Part shown: piece by piece, positions 57,001-64,000 of the stretch
Layout of the letters: the number at the start of each line of letters is the position of its first letter
Position numbering within the stretch: position 1 is the stretch's first letter
From: Antedon bifida
Taxonomy: Eukaryota; Echinodermata; Crinoidea; Comatulida; Antedonidae
Direction: 5' to 3'
Assembly: GCA_963402885.1 (NCBI GenBank)
Contig: OY727096.1
Span: forward strand, 4,092,001 to 4,156,000
DNA: 64,000 nucleotides
Notes under the pieces: generated by a model
Database searches by the model: none
Seen by the model: only the letters and a program-made list of their open reading frames with translations
What the model was told of the DNA's origin: nothing
Translations under genes and position numbers: made by a program

Positions 57001-60000
57001 CACTACCATATTTGGGCATATCAATACTATATTTCACACTTTTTGTGTCAGACTTTGATAGTGTATACAGAGCTTTACACAAGTTCAACAACGAATATCT
57101 ACTTAATTTTGGTTTTTGAAACCATCAATCACAATAACAAATTCTCATGAGCATTGAATACTGTATATTCTGTAGTAAACAATTTATGCAGTGCATGGTA
57201 TATCATGCATGTAAATGCATTATTATAGCATGATCACAGCAGTAACCCATTACTGCTTTAACAAAGGTAATTGTTAAACCTATACACTGGTTAACAATAT
57301 ACATTGGATCCATGAAGCGTAGGTCACAATGGATAGTCCCATTACTGATAGGCATGCTATAAAATGCTTGCCACCTGAAATGCCAGAGAGAGTTATATAA
57401 ATTATTAGACCACATACAGTACCTGTGGGCTTCTAAAGTTCAAATAGGATACATTCATAATTTAGTAAACCACTGCTGCAGTCTTTAAGCTCTGTCTACA
57501 CTATCAATCTTTATGCGACAAACAAAATACGATGCGCCCATATATGGACATGATGATGTCATATCACTTCTATATTTAAGCATATCACTACCATATTTGG
57601 GCACACCACACTTCTTTGTCAAACTAGTTTGGTAGTGTAGACAGAGTACTGCAGGAAATGTTAATACAGTTCTAGAAACCATGTCATATAATTATATAGA
57701 ATACAACCTATATTCTATACAACAAATGCAATAACTTAAAACTCATGCTATTAAACTCAAAATCACATCACTAATGCATTTCAATTCCAATCAGAACAAA
57801 AATAAACCAGTTAATAATTAATAATCGCATGCTTTAATTCACTTTAGATGCCATAGATACAACTTAAGGCATGTCAATGTACAGTAAGTGATAGGCCACC
57901 AGCATCACAATATTCAGCATACATGCATTGTTGAGTAAATATACCTTTTAAATAATATGTACTAGTGAAGCACACGTCGATATCCTTTAGATTTATTGCG
58001 TTGATTTCTCGTTATTAAGTGCAACTACTATACAGATACTAGATGGCAACAAAATAAATGTACAGTACTTTTATGATGAGACAATCATATTAGTTTGAAT
58101 TAACAATAAAATTTAGAGGGAATCTCATCTCTGTGCAGTGGCATAATGCAGGAGGCAAGGGCCCTCCAATGCTGGGTAGATGCATTGGGGCAGCTCATAC
58201 CCTGGGCCCCCCTTAAGCTCTGTAGCCCCTTAAGCTCTGAGGCCCTGGGTTTAGCCAGTGAGCGCTCATAGCTGTTACGCCACTGTCTCTGTGGAAGAGG
58301 AAATAAGAACAAATTTAGAAGACGGAAAGTGAGGTAGTGTTGATTATCACATCATGATAAAGCTTCATGCATGTAATCAGTATACTCATACAAAAAATAA
58401 ATAAAAAAAACAAATAAGAAAAAAAAATTAGTATACTGCTAAAGAAGATCTAAAAAGTCTACATTTTAAAATTCAATATATGGCTATAGGTTACACTTAA
58501 CAGCGGCACCAAAGATGCCAGTAATTATTATACTCAATTATCACTAACTACAAAATGGAAGCCTTTTTTGCACATTCACAGTGAGGGTCTGAGCGGCTAC
58601 GACAATGAACGATAATACAATAGCCATGATATAGGCAATAGTTTGATAATCACTGGCTATATTAGAACAAGTCTTGTTTGATGAGGGCTAGTGTTTTTAA
58701 AGAACCTAGTTAATCTTACTCCGATATAGTTCACACAGTAAAATTCGATCAAATAAAAAAAATAAAAATTAACAATAAAATTTGAGTAGCGTAATATTAA
58801 TTTGTAATTTCAGGATTTGCCACCAAATAAAAATTCACAACCCAAGATTTATTAATTTCTGTGATTTAATCAATCTTGTGAATGACCCATCAGTCGAGAG
58901 AGCACATAAATGAAAGACAATGAATTAAAGTTTAATGAAAGTACAAACCAATATTAATTGATTGATTCAAAATCATGCATAGATGAAATTTCACATTAAA
59001 CTAATGAAGAAATTAACTAATGGAGCATGACAAGAATCTGTCCATGCTTTTATATCATTCAGATTTCAGTCGTTTCGTAATAATGGACAAATTGTAACAT
59101 TGAGGTACCGGTACTTCCGGTATCAGATTGTGTAAGGGCCAACTCAGACAGCGTAGTACAATGAGGCCTGATGTACGAGTCATCTCGTCGGGAGAAAACT
59201 AAACATTTTTAAAGTTCTTCCAGCAACCTAAAAACTAAGGCCAATGATATTTCAAAACGACTCGTCAGGATTCAACTCAGACAGCACGGACGAGTCAAGA
59301 CATTTTGTCGGGCCTCCTCGTACAACGCTGTCTGAGTTGGCCTGGAGGATTTCGCTGAAGATTATTACCCTCTTGTTTTTGTCGGGAACGAAACAAATTG
59401 CAATTTAAATAATTTTGTTAAGTACCTTATCCTCAACATCGGCTACATGTTGAGATTCTGGAAAGAAGGTGTAAAAAGTGGTTTTTCTGCCGACATCCTC
59501 AGCGAAACGTCCACTTGATTTTGCTCGATTAAGTCTAAAATCAAAGATAAATTATAACATGTGATCTCTGTTGCTTGTTGTATGTCAATAAAAAAACATA
59601 GATCTGCATATATTAAGCAAAATATTCAGAATTTCAATCTTTTCAATTACGAATCCAGACTCTCTTTTTCAATTACATTGCATTTGTTTTTCAATTTGCA
59701 TTTCAATAAGGATAAGCAACAAAAAATAAAATTATTATTAATATAATAAAATTCTGTCATTAAATATCATCTATTTGTTGTGAAGAGTAATAAAATCCTG
59801 TTTGTTTTTGTGAAGTGAATGCTTAAACATAAATTATCATATCCAATTTTGAATTAAAACTGTATGAATTATTATTGAATTATTAAGCTCACTGGAAATT
59901 GTTTTTGGTTTGATTTATGCGGGTTAAAGAATTTGGAATTATAATTCCTGACTTCAGAGAGGATTTGGACCCACGACTCTGGGTCGTCAGCATATTAATG

Positions 60001-63000
60001 AATCTCCTGTTTAGGTGTATTCACTTCTTCACCAACTGGAGCCAGGCCTTGACTTTTGAAAATGGTAAGGGTGCTGGTGTGCTGTTTGTATCTTAGTGTG
60101 TAGTTTACCAAATTTAAGTGTTGTAAATCACACACCTCAAGGTCATTTTACGAGTGTTAAGTGAGTGATCACACTCAAATGTAGTACATTTTCGAGACGA
60201 GTAGGGGGTTACCCTGGTGTACTAGTATACACAGAGCCACTGATCATAACTGGGCCCTTTGGAGACCAGTCTTTGACTGAAGAGGTTATTCAGTAAAAAT
60301 TAACAAAAAATAACACACCTCCAAAGAAAAAGCATGCACACATATCAAGTGTTTTTACAGTCATGTTAAAAGAATATAAGGAAAAAAATTGGAATTTTGT
60401 CGTTTTCAGTGAGTGTAAAGTTTTATTAATCACTACACTTTTTTACCTGAACACCACATCATGACTGTCGATCTCCGCACCTGCCTTCGAGCCATTTAGT
60501 ATGCCACCACACCCGACGACGGCACATCTTACACACTTCTGTGTGTTGTCTCGTAGTTGTAACAATGGATTGGTGAAATTTGGATTGTTTAGAATATTTC
60601 CGAGAACTGCAAGAGATAATTATTATTAAATTCATTCATTTATTCTTTATTTCGTAATCAAATGTACATGTACAGATACAAAGCTCTTTAACTAATATAC
60701 ATAATAAAACAATACAATAAAAATACAAAAGCCCATGGACCTAAATGAAATCTCTCGGAGTAAAAATCCCCAGTTTGCATCCATTTCTGAGCCGTAAAAG
60801 GCATTTCTCATAATGCACATAACCAGGATATTATTAAATGAAACAGTCCTGACATAAATACAATCAACAAGTTTATTAGATTACAAACAAAAGTGTGATA
60901 ATTTGTTTTCTCTACAACAACAACTGGTATGTATGGATGAGCTTGTACAGGGATTATTACACTAGTGAGTAATGTTTTCGGAATTATAGCACAACCTAAT
61001 ATATTAATGTAATTACTCTCATGTCATACTTGTTATGGGTTCAACTTGAATAATTATCTGTACATGATAACACAAGTACAAAGATTAACATTGTTATTAG
61101 TACGCTAATTGATAATTTTGATACCAAAAAATCAATTTTGATTTACAAAGTATAAAACGTGTTTAATTGGCGTGAGGGATTACATTGATTATGATGTTTT
61201 TTAGTAATTGAAATTATAGTTAAAAACACAATAACCTCTCGCAATCACTGGCTAAACCCTGGGATCCAAGAGCTTAAGGGGTGCTAGATTAGCAGCCCAA
61301 TGCAATTACCTAGCGTTGGACAGGCCTTGTCTTTTAAAGCGAGTGAGTACGATCACTCACCTAACACACTCCTAAACTGCCCTTGAGGTGTGCGATTAAA
61401 TTTGGTAAACTTCTACACATCAAATTACAAACAGCACACCTTTCTACAGCATCCCTGAATGTATTGAGGAGTGCAATTTGTAGCACACCTATAATTTTCA
61501 AAAGACAAGGCCTGGTTGGAGCGCCCCTTAGAAGAGCTAAACCAGGGACTTTGCTTGCTGTGTTACATCCTGTCTGCCGGAGGTAAAGATTGAAAAATAC
61601 AAACCTTCTCTCGTAACAGAGCGAAATCCAAATGGAGAACGATAATGCGCCAACTTGTAAAAATTTGTGAAGTCGTTCACATCCTCTGCATCCATAAACA
61701 GTTTTATGTCGGGAATAAACCGATCCCGAAACCAACTGGAATATTTTGTAATTTGTAAGACTGTTTTGGGACAAGTCTAAGCAAATAAAAAAAAAACAAC
61801 ATATTAATTATTTTGAAAGTTGTCCCTCTGAAAAAATAATTGCTATATTGATGTCACATATTTATACTTCACTGACCAAAAATTGGATGGGAAAACAAAT
61901 TATTTACCTGAAAAGAACTACAATTTAAAGCAAAAAATGTTCATATTGTCTGTCAGAGTTTTTGGTTTAAATTTAACTGTTTATTTTGCGATGGAATATT
62001 GAAAATGAAATCATATTTTTTTTTTGTTTTTTTTCTATGGAAGTGATTAACTTCATTAAAATTGCAAAATAATCTATTTAAAGTCTGATTTATAAATACT
62101 TATTTTTCATGATTTTAGGGGATCTTTAAAATAAATTAATTATAAAAATAAATATAAATAATTGATGTGTATCACAAAATAATAATAACATGTAGTCACA
62201 GTTATGCCTATTATTAGTGATTATCCAATATTTGAAAATCAATTCATTTATAATTTGTGTATGTTTGCCTACTTTATACAGTACATAAACAACTGAATGT
62301 TTTAATGTATAAATTAAGAATGATAAAAAGAACGGTAAGGATTACGGAAGGACGACAACTGCTTTCTTATGAAAGATTCTGAAAGCAAAAATCTTGTGTC
62401 AACAACGAACAATAATATTGGCTGGAAATTGCATTACAAGAAGACAGCAACTTAAAAGAAAATCAATATCAAACAATAATTTGAGATACTGAAAGGAAAC
62501 TGCAGCAGGCGATATTGATTTTAGCTAATTCATTGCGTCTTCAAACCTATGTTATAAGCAGTAAACACATTTAATTGTAATGTACTGTAATTAAAGGATG
62601 GTTGACACAGATATAACATAATTTTGCTATGTGAATTTAGCTAATTAATTCATTGCGTCTTCAAACCTATGTTATAATATAAGCAGTAAACACATTTAAT
62701 TGTAATGATACTCTACTGTAAGTAAGTACAGTTGGTACAGAATATAATATAATTTTGATATCTTGGGAGAAAAGAATAGTTGCGCGCTATTTTATTACTA
62801 TGATTGGTCAGTTAATACCAGGGCAATACATGCGCGTGCAGCAAGAACTCGGAACAAAAACACTGGCCTCTTGTTTTTGTGTTTTTCTTCCGAGATTTCA
62901 CATGGGACTCGGGAGATTTTCCACAAAATTGTCTTCACACTATGCAAACCTGGTTACAACTTGTTACAAGTAGAGTGAAAATATTTCTTTTAACACTACG

Positions 63001-63580
63001 GCCAACCTAACCAGTAAGGGACATTTTATTGGGTTTCAAAAGTGTCGCTTCTACTGTATTCAATTATGATAAACAAAATGTTACTTACCGACGGAATATA
63101 GTTTTTATCTTTTAAAAATGGAAGGAACGAAGCATTCACTTTTGGAAACGGTGGTGGTTGCTCCTTTGGCTCTTCTAAAAGTGCTTTGAGATCAGGTGGC
63201 AATTTTTGAATTTCTTTAACTTTATTTGATGCGAAAATGTTAAATTTCTTTACAGTCTTAACAGCTGTATTATTATTATAATTATCCTTAATTGGACTAT
63301 TATTAGATATTTGCGATTGATTATAAAGATCTTGTATATTTAATCTTTCGTTAATTTTTGCTAAAAGTATGGAGATCTCATTCAGCTGCCCGTCTTGATT
63401 CTGACTATTTTTTCTGTATAAAATGTTGGCTTTTTCTGCTTTGTTTGAATGATGTCCAATGGGGAACATGGCAGTCCAATTATTACTTATTAAATTTACA
63501 AAAACATACAGAATTATAAAAAATAAAATAATCGCTGGTATCCGTGTCCGAGATCTTGTCAGCATTCGAGAAAACATCAT
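47885..63580 (-). CDS. ST6GALNAC1/2-like: ST6GalNAc I/II-type sialyltransferase (GT29) with alternative last exons
   Basis: Minus-strand exons in order: 63580-63089, 61776-61605, 60606-60447, 59534-59426, 53436-53330, 52249-52134, then either 49925-49711 or 48099-47885. All junctions are GT-AG and in phase, giving 456 aa with either end. The first ATG is 63580 (TGA upstream in frame). Residues about 14-32 are the type II membrane anchor, then a Lys/Asn-rich stem. Sialylmotif L begins [16 protein letters not shown] (246-261). The next exon has [16 protein letters not shown]. Motif S begins [11 protein letters not shown] and crosses the last junction ([14 protein letters not shown]). The last exon holds motif III (HYYD), motif VS (HD-x-DNE) and LWKKLH. 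GT29 enzymes move sialic acid from CMP-sialic acid to glycans in the Golgi. The HPDF, PTTGAL and LWKKLH-EG words match ST6GalNAc I/II, which sialylate O-linked GalNAc. The Asn usual in motif L (VVGN) is Cys254. Confidence 0.9.
48192..48527. mobile_element. MITE family D copy between the alternative last exons
   Basis: TTAAAGATGTATTGTCCCCC at the left and GACAATACATCTTTAA at the right. It sits about 90 bp upstream (in gene direction) of the distal last exon. Confidence 0.87.
48540..49710. other. spacer between alternative last exons
   Basis: AT-rich, with GGGGTGGGGGAGGG and GGGGTGGGGGTGGGGG G-runs at about 48781-48797 and 49358-49375. A minus-strand AATAAA (48888-48883) is the first candidate polyadenylation signal for transcripts ending with the proximal exon. 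No gene. Confidence 0.5.
49711..49925 (-). CDS. proximal alternative last exon of the sialyltransferase
   Basis: 215 nt, acceptor GGTAG before 49925, phase 1, stop TAA at 49711-49713. Encodes [30 protein letters not shown] and ends FFKRDM. All motif S/III/VS residues seen in the distal copy are kept, so neither copy looks like a pseudo-exon. Confidence 0.88.
49926..50620. other. intronic stretch, nothing recognised
   Basis: Part of the sialyltransferase intron before the proximal last exon. No exon or family repeat seen. Confidence 0.4.
50622..51642. mobile_element. foldback element with tandem-repeat arms
   Basis: Ends GTACCTTGTTGAACCCACAA and its reverse complement TTGTGGGTTCAACAAGGTAC. 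The outer part of each arm is a tandem array of CCCACAAATGTGAAAAC (left, 50634-50800) or GTTTTCACATTTGTGGG (right, 51455-51630). The inner arms (about 50805-50955 and 51190-51450) are also inverted: GTGCTAGACTCAAACAATTTT against AAAATTGTTTGGGCCTAGCAC, and the centre has ACGATATTTG and CAAATATCGT words. No transposase ORF. A family A MITE is inserted in the left half (50954-51112). Confidence 0.9.
50954..51112. mobile_element. MITE family A copy nested in the foldback element
   Basis: TTAAGCGTGGTTCCCACTAGG at the left, GTCGACCACGCTTAA at the right; core CTGTTCGAATAATCCATGGC. TTAA on both sides. It has no counterpart at the mirror position in the other arm, so it arrived after the foldback formed. 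Confidence 0.88.
51898..51956. mobile_element. MITE family B, right end only
   Basis: ACACAATTATTGGAAGGGCG and GCGTCGCTAGTGGGAACCAAACTTA. Confidence 0.75.
52310..52625 (+). repeat. 20-bp minisatellite, about 16 copies
   Basis: Unit GGCTACTAAAATGGCATTTG with variants (GGATATTAAAATGGCAATCG), lying about 60 bp upstream (gene direction) of sialyltransferase exon 6. Two variant types form separate blocks. Confidence 0.95.
53025..53294. mobile_element. MITE family C copy containing a family E insertion
   Basis: AAAGCTCTGTCTACACTATCA at the left and CTTTGATAGTGTAGACCGAGCTTTA at the right, but 270 bp instead of about 145. The extra ~117 bp (53147-53263) is the reverse complement of the family E repeat at 16343-16505. 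Confidence 0.87.
53600..53815 (+). mobile_element. tRNA-derived SINE-like element
   Basis: A-box-like TAGCTTGGTGG and B-box-like GAGTCAAGTCC in tRNA spacing, a body ending GATGGATCACCCTCATTAAA, then A9. It lies in the sialyltransferase intron between exons 4 and 5. Different family from 32885. Confidence 0.7.
54078..54222. mobile_element. inverted-repeat element family K
   Basis: CTCTCCCAATACCAGACTTT at the left and GTCCGGTATTGGGAGAG at the right. A second AATACCAGACTTTAAGAGAAA lies internally. 49640-49665 has a related right-end word. Confidence 0.7.
54225..55100. other. intronic stretch, nothing recognised
   Basis: AT-rich sialyltransferase intron sequence with no exon or family repeat. 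Confidence 0.4.
55103..55232. mobile_element. MITE family C copy, left end decayed
   Basis: TGATGTGCCTAAATATGGTA inside, and AGTTTGATAGTGTGTAGACAGAG at the right with a 2-bp insertion. First of three copies within 560 bp. Confidence 0.82.
55285..55413. mobile_element. MITE family C copy
   Basis: ATATGCCCAAATATGGTGGT inside and AGTTTGATAGTGTAGACAAGG at the right. The flanking words TTTAGATTCCATTGGA and AGAGGACAATA are shared with the adjacent copies, so the block arose by tandem duplication. Confidence 0.83.
55497..55663. mobile_element. MITE family C copy
   Basis: Contains the AATATGGTAATGATATGCCC unit twice and ends TTTGATAGTGTAGACAGAG. Again followed by TTTAGATTCCATTAGAGTAC, as after the previous copies. 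Confidence 0.83.
55665..56384. other. intronic stretch, nothing recognised
   Basis: AT-rich with no supported feature. Confidence 0.4.
56386..56533. mobile_element. MITE family C copy
   Basis: AAGCTCTGTCTACACTATCA at the left and ATTTGATAGTGTAGACAGAG at the right. Full length. Confidence 0.88.
56971..57077. mobile_element. MITE family C copy, left end lost
   Basis: GGATATGATGATGTCATATCA inside and CTTTGATAGTGTATACAGAG at the right. Confidence 0.8.
57487..57650. mobile_element. MITE family C copy
   Basis: AAGCTCTGTCTACACTATCA at the left and AGTTTGGTAGTGTAGACAGAG at the right. Confidence 0.87.
57655..58115. other. intronic stretch, nothing recognised
   Basis: AT-rich sialyltransferase intron sequence. 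Confidence 0.4.
58120..58285. repeat. GC-richer repeat family I, copy 1
   Basis: CCTTAAGCTCTGAGGCCCTG, GGGTTTAGCCAGTGAGCG and AGTGGCATAATGCAGGAGG. Reverse-complement relatives (CACTGGCTAAACCCTGGG, GAGCTTAAGGGG) are at 61235-61322. Confidence 0.7.
58290..59135. other. intronic stretch, nothing recognised
   Basis: AT-rich with no supported feature. Confidence 0.4.
59136..59343. mobile_element. inverted-repeat element family G, copy 2
   Basis: GCCAACTCAGACAGCGTAGTAC at the left and GTACAACGCTGTCTGAGTTGGCC at the right. Internally GTCATCTCGTCGGGAGAAAA. It also has a third AACTCAGACAGCACGGACGAG word inside. It ends about 80 bp from sialyltransferase exon 4. Confidence 0.87.
59960..60050 (-). mobile_element. 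possible tRNA-derived SINE head
   Basis: On the minus strand GTCGTGGGTCCAAATCC is B-box-like and is preceded by an anticodon-arm-like hairpin (GACGACCCAGAGTCGT). Fragmentary. Confidence 0.4.
60050..60180. repeat. repeat family H, copy 1
   Basis: CCTTGACTTTTGAAAATGG, GTGTGCTGTTTGTA, TTTACCAAATTTAAG, CACACCTCAAGG and GTGAGTGATCACACTC. It is the reverse complement of 61324-61513, and the two copies lie on either side of sialyltransferase exon 3. Confidence 0.75.
60636..60765 (-). repeat. probable LINE 3' tail
   Basis: On the minus strand a 3'-UTR-like stretch ends ACGAAATAAAGAATAAATG with an AATGA-type short tail, as non-LTR retrotransposons have. No coding part remains. Confidence 0.4.
61235..61322. 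repeat. repeat family I, copy 2
   Basis: Reverse complement of parts of 58120-58285 (CACTGGCTAAACCCTGGG, GAGCTTAAGGGG). It adjoins the family H copy at 61324. Confidence 0.65.
61324..61513. repeat. repeat family H, copy 2, with terminal inverted repeats
   Basis: CCTTGTCTTTTAAA at the left and TTTTCAAAAGACAAGG at the right. The interior matches copy 1 in reverse (GATCACTCAC, CCTTGAGGTGTG, AAATTTGGTAAAC, AAACAGCACACC). It ends about 90 bp beyond the 3' boundary of exon 2. Confidence 0.78.
61818..62131. mobile_element. MITE family D copy, ends degraded
   Basis: TTGTCCCTCTGAAAAAATAATT, TTTACCTGAAAAGAACTACA and TATGGAAGTGATTAACTT words match the family; terminal repeats are partly lost. It lies in sialyltransferase intron 1. 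Confidence 0.78.
62520..62740 (+). repeat. ~120-bp direct duplication
   Basis: TAGCTAATTCATTGCGTCTTC, AAACCTATGTTATAA, GCAGTAAACACATTTAATTG and TACTGTAA occur twice (62523 and 62638); the second copy has small insertions. Confidence 0.88.
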
Positions 63581-64000
63581 TAAAAAATAGTTTGTCTTCA
63601 ATTCTTGGAAAACTCATCAACAAAAACTGGAATTCATTATTGCAACTTCTGAAATGACAACAATAACAAAATGGATCACTTTCTATGTCATAACTAAACT
63701 GATTACAAAAGTCGATCTCTTGCACCACATATTGATTGCACAGACAGAGGTTTCATACACTTTTAAAGTTGTTTTGTAGAGTAATTTTCTAAAAATATAT
63801 TATAATCAATTTATTAAACAGATCAATAATTATCAATCAAGAAATTCAAATCCGTTTATTCCAGAAGTAACTACTAGGCTACTAACTACTTAGTTAGGAT
63901 TCTAGCCCCTGCTAGGGTCAAGCCTTCGCCATGACTAGGCCTAGTCCCTTCCCTCTGTAGGCCTATCCTAGCCTAGATAGTGCACGGGCGGGTACAGTAG
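63581..64000. promoter_or_regulatory. presumed 5' UTR/promoter side of the sialyltransferase
   Basis: Upstream of ATG 63580 in gene direction. An in-frame TGA lies about 40 nt upstream, confirming the start region. The last 120 bp are GC-richer, with several AGGCCTA words. No TATA box or start site can be assigned. Confidence 0.35.

Noticed and set aside
61361..61774. 137-aa minus-strand frame overlapping sialyltransferase exon 2
   Set aside because: It is in a different frame from the exon that splices correctly and runs through the family H/I repeats.
63483..63728. Upstream extension of the sialyltransferase N-terminus
   Set aside because: That frame is out of register with the exon 1 frame. 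The correct frame has a TGA upstream and its first ATG at 63580.

Overview
This 64 kb window is nuclear genomic DNA of an animal. It is AT-rich, its coding regions are split by GT-AG introns, and it is crowded with LINEs, tRNA-derived SINE-like pieces and many short inverted-repeat (MITE-like) elements. The gene content is a complement-like animal set: a transmembrane ADAM protein, two intronless class A GPCRs and a Golgi sialyltransferase. The frequent TAGGCCTA-type words and the style of the GPCRs suggest a marine invertebrate deuterostome, most likely an echinoderm. That placement is an inference and no species can be named.

Layout. 1-17.2 kb holds no recognisable host gene apart from a repeated small RING-finger ORF. 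It carries a 5'-truncated CR1/L2-like LINE (1585-3631, minus) between two ~95 bp direct repeats. It also carries a decayed L1/Tx1-like LINE (8664-12816, minus) lodged in a tandem array whose ~0.55-0.6 kb unit encodes a 70-75 aa RING-like protein (ORFs at 8237, 12916 and 13469), a truncated tRNA-like sequence at 14149, and several MITEs.

17.3-37.3 kb (plus): an ADAM22/23/11-like gene. I could join 21 in-frame exons into a 586-residue type I membrane protein. It has a signal peptide, no visible prodomain, a metalloprotease-like domain with every zinc ligand replaced, disintegrin and cysteine-rich regions, an EGF-like module, a membrane segment and a ~100 aa cytoplasmic tail. An intronless GPCR (28931-29851, minus) lies inside its intron 11. 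A paralogous GPCR (41800-42774, minus) lies 4.5 kb beyond its 3' end.

47.9-63.6 kb (minus): a GT29 sialyltransferase of the ST6GalNAc I/II type, with seven coding exons per transcript. The last exon is present twice (49711-49925 and 47885-48099). Both copies are 215 nt, phase-compatible, have an acceptor and a stop, and encode the catalytic sialylmotif S end, motif III and motif VS. This predicts two isoforms of 456 aa with different catalytic C-termini. Its introns hold most of the MITE copies, a ~1 kb foldback element with tandem-repeat arms (50622-51642) and a 20-bp minisatellite.

The genes do not form a pathway in an obvious sense. All three types act at the cell surface or in the secretory pathway: adhesion-type ADAM, receptors, and O-glycan sialylation. 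The best candidates for new biology are the RING microgene array, the prodomain-less pseudo-protease ADAM with its nested receptor, the duplicated catalytic last exon of the sialyltransferase, and the foldback element.
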